NCBI GenBank assembly: GCA_020721875.1
Contig: DYLX01000002.1
Span: 17,050-79,972 of the forward strand
DNA from: Leptospira biflexa
Lineage (GTDB): Bacteria; Spirochaetota; Spirochaetia; Treponematales; Rectinemataceae
DNA length: 62,923 bases
Direction of reading: 5' to 3'
Position 1 is the first letter of the stretch, and every line of letters starts with the position of its first letter. Below are positions 58,319 to 62,923 of the stretch, piece after piece. The notes beneath the pieces are model-generated. The model was not told where the DNA came from, made no database searches, and saw only the letters and a program-made list of their open reading frames with translations. Both the position numbers and the translations under genes were made by a program.

Positions 58319-61108
58319 ATGCAAATCCGAAACAAGAACATCTTCAAAGCACTCAGTTTCCTGATTCTCGCCACATTCATGCTTGCGAGTTGCGCGACAT
58401 CACCCGCCTCCAACAAAGAGGTCACGCTCAGCGACCTCGTTATCAAGGGAGACCTCGAAGGCATCCGAAAATTTTATTCGAACCAGGAACAGCTGAACAA
58501 AGCCGATAGCCAGGGGCTCTATCCGCTCCACTATGCGGTGATCCGCGGTGATGCCCAGATTGCCGAGATACTCATTGTGCTCGGGGCTAAACCGGATAAT
58601 AAAGACCTCTCAGGAAAAACTGCGCTGCGATACGCGGTCGACCGAAAGCAATCCGCCATGGTTAAAATGCTCGTTGATCGAGGTGCTGATCCATTCTCCA
58701 CTGATGTCGGCGGTACTTCTCCCGCACAGGTAGCGCTGCAGGCAGACAATGGCATCCTCGATGCGATGTTCAATTCGAAGAACATCAATTCGACGAGCCC
58801 TGATGGGAGAACTATCCTCCACTACGCGGCGGACGCGCTTATGCCAAAGGCCGTCGACCTCCTTCTCTCGAAGGGTGCTTCGGTGCAAATCAAAGATAAG
58901 GCTGATCGAACCGCGCTCGATCTCGTGCTCCTTTACCCCGACAAACTCGAGGCCGCGCAGATTGCCGAAAAACTTATCCTCAAGGGCGCCAATCCATCCT
59001 TCCCCGAATTCTCATGGTTTGCCGTCACCGTGCGCGCGCCCGATTACAACGCGGTCCGTTTTGTAAACGGAAATACGCCGCTCCACGAGGCTATTTCGCG
59101 CTATCAATACGGGTTCGCGCTCTACCTTCTCCTCAATAACGCCGATCCCGATCTCAAAAATCTGAATGGGGATGCCCCGCTCCATCTCGCGGTGAAAGCG
59201 GGTTACGTGGAGGGTGCCAAGCTCCTCCTCTCGATGAATGCAAACCCTAACATCCTCGACGCCACGCAGAGCACCCCGCTCCACCTCACGGTACCACCCG
59301 CCCGCAGACTTGAGATGGTAAAGCTCCTCCTCAGTTTCAAGGCGAATCCCGCGCTTATGGACAGCCAAGGCAATACGCCGCTGCACAAAGCTGTAATGCA
59401 GTTCTACGCTCCTGAAATTGTCGACACACTGATCCAAGCCGGCGCGCCCGTGAACGCACAGAATCAGAATGGCGACACGCCGCTCATTCTCTGCGCGCGC
59501 ACTGAGCACTATGAGTACGCAAAATCGCTGATCGACGCGAAAGCGGATATTTTCAAGATGAACCAGGCAGGCGAGAATGCGCTTAAGATCGCCCTTGCCA
59601 AGGGGTACATCGCCGTCGACAATATCGTGTTACCCTCAAACGCCAACCAGAGCGACGACAACTCGAACAGTGTGCTCATGACTGCGGTTTCCTTGAAGGC
59701 ACCGGCCAATGTGCTCAAGCTCATACTCTCGAAGGGCGCCGATCCCAATGCGCGGAACAAGGCACAGGACAGTGCGCTCCACATCGCGGTGCGAAAAAAC
59801 TTCGCCGAGCAGGGTATTGTGCTCCTCGACGCGAATGCTGATATTTTCCAATACAATGCGAAGCAGGAGAACCCGCTCTTCCTCGCCCTCACCGCAAAGC
59901 CGAGTCCGCTTGAGTGGTTTTTCAAGCCCAATGTCATTGAAGCGCTCGACGCGAATGGCGACTCGGTGGTTCACCACGCCGCGAGGAAGGATTTGCCGGA
60001 CGGAATCGCCTACCTTATCTCGAAGGGTGCGAGACTCAATGTGCTCAACAACGCGAAGGAAACACCGCTTCACACCGCCGCGAAATATAACGCGACCCAC
60101 GCGATCACCTACCTCGTGAGCGCGGGCTCTTCACTCAAAGCCGCGGACATCAAGGGCGACATTCCCCTTCAGAGCGCAGTGCTCGCGGATGCGGCTCAGG
60201 CGACCGAAATGCTTGTAAGCGCAGGCTCGCCTGTGAACAACCAGAATTACTCAGGCGAAACCGCGATGCATCAGGCAAGCCTTAAGGATAACGCCGCGAT
60301 CATCAAGCTCCTTGTCTCCAACGGCGGAAATACCGAAATACAAGACAACCGGGGATTCACGCCTCTCTCCACCGCGGCGGCGAACGGAGCCTACAACGCA
60401 GCGAATGAGCTCTTGAAATCGAATGCGCTCGTCGACACGAGAGACAACTCCGGCTCCACCCCGCTCTACCAGGCAGTGAGCGGAGACCATGTTTCGGTGA
60501 TGCGGCTTCTGCTCGCGAACAACGCCGACATGCACGCGCTCAACGCACGTGGGCTCTCGCCATTCAGACTCTCACTCCTTAAGAATCATCAGATTACCGC
60601 TGAGTTCTACACTGCAGCCCTGATCAATAAACCTGATTCAAACGGCGACTGCGCGCTTCATATTCTTGTGAACTCAAACGCTGGGCCGGATGCACTCGCC
60701 ATGGCGATCAAGAGCGGGGCGAATCCAAACGCGCGCAACGCAAAAGGCGATACGCCGCTCATGATCGCGCTGAGGAATGGCGACCTCAACACCGCGGTGC
60801 TCCTCCTCGGCGCGGGTTCGTCGCTCTTCGTCTCGAACGCAGACAATGTGTCGCCGCTCTCGCTCACATTCGCAATGGATTCTGGCGCGCGCATGAAAGT
60901 GTTCTCCGCAGCGGGCGTGAACAGCTCCGACTTCATCGGCGAAACTTTGCTTCACTATGCGGTACGCGCTAACAAGAAGGACATCGTCTCCGAATTGATA
61001 TCGTTGGGCGCCGATACCAAAGCAACCAACAGAAGAGGCGAAACTCCCTTCGACCTCGCGCAGGCTAAGGGATTCCAGGACATCGCGCAACTGATCTCGG
61101 GGAAATAA
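58319..61108 (+). CDS. Large ankyrin-repeat lipoprotein
   Basis: 929 residues; GGAGAG lies ten bases before the ATG. The N-terminus is a lipoprotein signal peptide (FLILATFMLASCATSP) with lipidated Cys25. From residue 60 to the end it is almost entirely ankyrin repeats of about 33 residues, recognisable by G-TPLH-A-x-x motifs (for example GNTPLHEAISRYQYGFA, NGDAPLHLAVKAGYVEGA, GETLLHYAVRANKKDIV); I estimate 23-26 repeats, some degenerate. It is therefore a long solenoid tethered to a membrane, probably on the periplasmic face or surface. Ankyrin proteins bind partners; the partner is unknown. It is monocistronic, with a terminator after it. Confidence 0.92.
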   Translation: MQIRNKNIFKALSFLILATFMLASCATSPASNKEVTLSDLVIKGDLEGIRKFYSNQEQLNKADSQGLYPLHYAVIRGDAQIAEILIVLGAKPDNKDLSGKTALRYAVDRKQSAMVKMLVDRGADPFSTDVGGTSPAQVALQADNGILDAMFNSKNINSTSPDGRTILHYAADALMPKAVDLLLSKGASVQIKDKADRTALDLVLLYPDKLEAAQIAEKLILKGANPSFPEFSWFAVTVRAPDYNAVRFVNGNTPLHEAISRYQYGFALYLLLNNADPDLKNLNGDAPLHLAVKAGYVEGAKLLLSMNANPNILDATQSTPLHLTVPPARRLEMVKLLLSFKANPALMDSQGNTPLHKAVMQFYAPEIVDTLIQAGAPVNAQNQNGDTPLILCARTEHYEYAKSLIDAKADIFKMNQAGENALKIALAKGYIAVDNIVLPSNANQSDDNSNSVLMTAVSLKAPANVLKLILSKGADPNARNKAQDSALHIAVRKNFAEQGIVLLDANADIFQYNAKQENPLFLALTAKPSPLEWFFKPNVIEALDANGDSVVHHAARKDLPDGIAYLISKGARLNVLNNAKETPLHTAAKYNATHAITYLVSAGSSLKAADIKGDIPLQSAVLADAAQATEMLVSAGSPVNNQNYSGETAMHQASLKDNAAIIKLLVSNGGNTEIQDNRGFTPLSTAAANGAYNAANELLKSNALVDTRDNSGSTPLYQAVSGDHVSVMRLLLANNADMHALNARGLSPFRLSLLKNHQITAEFYTAALINKPDSNGDCALHILVNSNAGPDALAMAIKSGANPNARNAKGDTPLMIALRNGDLNTAVLLLGAGSSLFVSNADNVSPLSLTFAMDSGARMKVFSAAGVNSSDFIGETLLHYAVRANKKDIVSELISLGADTKATNRRGETPFDLAQAKGFQDIAQLISGK

Positions 61109-61133
61109 GCGCGCGTTTACGCTGAGAATGCGG

Positions 61134-61178
61134 GCGGCTCACCGACGGTTCTGAACCGTCGCGTGGGCCGCTTTTTTT
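61134..61178 (+). terminator. Strong Rho-independent terminator after the ankyrin gene
   Basis: GCGGCTCACCGACGGTT (61134-61150) pairs with AACCGTCGCGTGGGCCGC (61154-61171) apart from one G-T pair and one bulge, followed by seven T (61172-61178). Confidence 0.9.
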
Positions 61179-61287
61179 ACTGTGCGGAACAGCTCTTGAG
61201 TAGGTCGTTAGTTTTGAATGAGAGGTATATGGTGAGGAGGTATAGGGTGAGTTCGGTCGCGGGCACTGTAAAATTGATGTCGCAAAA

Positions 61288-62274
61288 TTATAGGGCGCAG
61301 TCCGAGAGTTCCTGGCGTTGTTTGATCTTTTCGAGAGCCTGCTCTTGAATCTGCCGGACACGCTCGCGCGTGATGCCCAGCGCCCGCCCTGTCTCCTCGA
61401 GCGTCTTGGGACCTTCGCCATTAAGGCCATAGCGCAACTGCAGGACGATCTGCTCGCGCTCAGAGAGCGAGCACATGATATACTTGAGCAGCTCCTGCAT
61501 CGTTACGGTAAAGGCGTGGCTGAATGGATCGAGCGATTTTTCGTCGCGAATACTATCGATGAGACTTCCACCCTTGTCTTCCTCGGGACTCATGTCGAGA
61601 CTCGAAGCGCCTACCGCGAATTGCATTGCGCTCTCTACTTTGCTTTTTGTCATACCTGCTTTTTCGGCCACTTCAGAAGAATTCGGGTCCCGCCCAAGCT
61701 CTTGCACAAGCTGTTTCGCGGATACATAGCAGCGCCGAATTGTGTTCAGCATGTGAATGGGAAGTCGAATGACGCGGCTCTGGTCAACGAGACATTTGAT
61801 GATAGCCTGCCGAATCCACCAGCTCGCATAGGTTGAAAAGCGGTAGCCCCGACGGTAGTCGAAGCGATTCACCGCCTCGATGAGGCCGATATTTCCCTCA
61901 TCGATAAGATCAAGGAGGTTTACGCCGCGCATCTGATAGCCTTTTGCGATCGAAACGACGAGGCGAAGGTTCGAGGTAATGAGTAACTCTCTCGTGCCTC
62001 GCTGCTCTGAACGTACCTTGTCGAGTTCATTTTTAAGTTGTGTGTTTTGGGCGTCTTTGAGGAGGAGCGCGTTTATCTCTTTGATTTTTAAATTTAATCC
62101 ATCGAGTTTCGCGCCGAGTTCCCGTTCTTGATCTGCGCTGAGAAGCGCGTATTTCGAAATTTGATGCAGATATAGACTGAGCGGGTCGATTTCATTAAGG
62201 TCGTCTTCACCGAGACTATTCTTTACGGGCCGGCTGGCACTACTCCCGGTGCTCCAGTCTGCCTTTTCGCTCAT
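61288..62274 (-). CDS. Sigma-70 family RNA polymerase sigma factor (RpoS/RpoD-like, group 2)
   Basis: 328 residues; AAGGATAGAG lies directly before the ATG. Region 1.2 is DPLSLYLHQISKYALLSADQERELG; region 2 has LITSNLRLVVSIAKGYQMRGVNLLDLIDEGNIGLIEAVNRFDYRRGYRFSTYASWWIRQAI, the -10 recognition and melting helices; region 3 has VIRLPIHMLNTIRR; region 4.2 has LEETGRALGITRERVRQIQEQALEKIKQ for the -35. There is no long region 1.1, and the size equals RpoS, so it is probably an alternative group 2 factor, though it could be the main one. Gene order with the upstream NlpD-like gene matches nlpD-rpoS of proteobacteria. Confidence 0.9.
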   Translation of the reverse strand: MSEKADWSTGSSASRPVKNSLGEDDLNEIDPLSLYLHQISKYALLSADQERELGAKLDGLNLKIKEINALLLKDAQNTQLKNELDKVRSEQRGTRELLITSNLRLVVSIAKGYQMRGVNLLDLIDEGNIGLIEAVNRFDYRRGYRFSTYASWWIRQAIIKCLVDQSRVIRLPIHMLNTIRRCYVSAKQLVQELGRDPNSSEVAEKAGMTKSKVESAMQFAVGASSLDMSPEEDKGGSLIDSIRDEKSLDPFSHAFTVTMQELLKYIMCSLSEREQIVLQLRYGLNGEGPKTLEETGRALGITRERVRQIQEQALEKIKQRQELSDCAL

Positions 62275-62357
62275 GCTCTATCCTTATTATATGCCAACTT
62301 CGAAATATTGATAATGCTACTATAGGTAGAGCCAGAACGCAAGTGGCGAAAAACCAG

Positions 62358-62923
62358 CTATTCGCGAGGCGCGAGCGACGGATCGACAGGCTGGCCGTTG
62401 CGGAATACGAAGAAATACGCAGTGGGATTCCCATCTTTTGAATCGACTCCCACCGTGGCGATTGTCTTGCCGGGCGCGATGCTGTCTCCGGTCTTGACGA
62501 GTAGGGATTCATTTCCTCCATAGACATACACAAAGCCCGATTTGGACTGAACAAAAACAACCTGCCCAAAACCTCGGGATGGCCCCGCGGATACGACAGT
62601 TCCCGACGCAACAGCCTGCACGCTCGCCCCTCGCTTAGTCTGGAACATGATGCCCTCGAGCTTCCCACTCATGTAATGGCCCTTTCCTTCCACAGGCCAG
62701 GTGATGAGCGCATCGGTGACGCGTGCGGCGCTCTTATTCTGTCCTTCGGTCTTTTCAGTGCTCTGCGCGGCCTTGGTGGGTGGAGGAACACTCGTGCTTG
62801 AGGTAGTAGTCGGCGCCGCAGGCTGCGCTATGCCTGGAGCCGAGGGTGGGCTTGTCGGTGCAGGCTGCGCGGTGGCTTGCGCTACGGGCAGGCTTGCGGG
62901 CCCGCCGGGCTGCGCGGAGCTTG
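62358..62923 (-). CDS. NlpD-like degenerate LytM (M23) protein (5' end cut by window)
   Basis: The frame is open on the minus strand to the window edge, so at least 188 residues remain and the N-terminus is missing; GTG 62693 is not the start. A Pro/Ala/Thr/Ser-rich stretch (about 75 residues) leads into a LytM-like domain: GASVQAVASGTVVSAGPSRGFGQVVFVQSKSGFVYVYGG, then VKTGDSIAPGKTIATVG and FRNGQPVDPSLA. Active M23 enzymes have zinc ligands in HxxGxD and HLH; here the equivalent places read LEGIMF and AYFFVF, so it is probably non-catalytic, like NlpD or EnvC, which activate amidases. The sigma-factor gene follows 83 bases downstream. Confidence 0.8.
   Translation of the reverse strand, partial: SSAQPGGPASLPVAQATAQPAPTSPPSAPGIAQPAAPTTTSSTSVPPPTKAAQSTEKTEGQNKSAARVTDALITWPVEGKGHYMSGKLEGIMFQTKRGASVQAVASGTVVSAGPSRGFGQVVFVQSKSGFVYVYGGNESLLVKTGDSIAPGKTIATVGVDSKDGNPTAYFFVFRNGQPVDPSLAPRE

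Noticed and set aside
58153..58464. N-terminal extension of the 2-hydroxyacid dehydrogenase
   Set aside because: It would overlap the signal peptide coding region of the divergent ankyrin gene, and the dehydrogenase fold starts at the GGAG-preceded ATG 58152.

Overview
The window (about 63 kb, mid-50s % GC by eye, coding on both strands with short gaps) reads as chromosomal DNA of a free-living or host-associated spirochaete, most like a Treponema/Spirochaeta-type organism. This rests on the mix of protein families (FabV/TER-type enoyl reductase, TGS-linked nucleoside kinase, DUF4416, EIIA proteins without the rest of a PTS, a stand-alone groES, a shortened SMC), not on any marker gene such as 16S rRNA, so the assignment is an inference. 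No phage, transposase, plasmid or CRISPR signature is visible. The two window edges cut through pyrK (left) and an NlpD/LytM-like gene (right).

Layout. 1-1745: pyrK-pyrD. 1820-5411: a Pho regulon unit (candidate Pho box, pstB, phoU, phoB-type regulator, phoR-type kinase). 5350-8728: DUF4416, an orphan oligopeptide-binding protein and a long thymidine-kinase-like protein. 8855-16024 (minus): alanyl-tRNA editing protein, smc, an HTH-EIIA fusion, recX, rpsI, rplM and a small membrane protein. 16173-20211: RNase II/R-family protein and a degenerate cyclase-domain membrane protein, followed by 60-bp tandem hairpin repeats. 20385-23576 (minus): a CUT1 sugar ABC transporter with a LacI-type operator over its promoter. 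Then tRNA-Arg(CCU), a divergent SDF symporter, EIIA, groES and ftsH. 28490-33335: fatty-acid synthesis cluster fabH-fabF-fabZ-fabV, ending in rsmE. 33482-38197: pepF, lacI and a TGS/nucleoside kinase. 38187-44829 (minus): a complete Ami/Opp-type oligopeptide transporter. 45004-51700: two small membrane proteins, a nitrilase-family amidase, malic enzyme, a dihydroorotate-dehydrogenase-like protein and thrS with a T-box leader. 51837-57070: clpS-clpA-aat plus a radical SAM gene, an N-degron operon. 57172-62923: 2-hydroxyacid dehydrogenase, a 929-residue ankyrin lipoprotein, a sigma-70 factor and an NlpD-like gene in nlpD-rpoS order.

How it works together. The cell appears to live on peptides and sugars: three substrate-binding proteins, one complete peptide and one sugar permease set, PepF and malic enzyme. 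It makes its own fatty acids and pyrimidines and senses phosphate limitation. Protein turnover is represented by ftsH and by a transferase-adaptor-unfoldase operon.

Three observations deserve most attention: (1) a full T-box leader with an ACC (Thr) specifier before a ThrS that has no TGS domain, unusual outside Firmicutes-like lineages; (2) at least eight genes with no Shine-Dalgarno sequence whose start codon lies only 6-10 nt after a -10 box with exact 17-nt promoter spacing, suggesting leaderless mRNAs; (3) an SMC protein whose two coiled-coil arms are joined by a short linker where the hinge domain should be. All functional calls come from motif and family recognition by eye; nothing was searched or computed.
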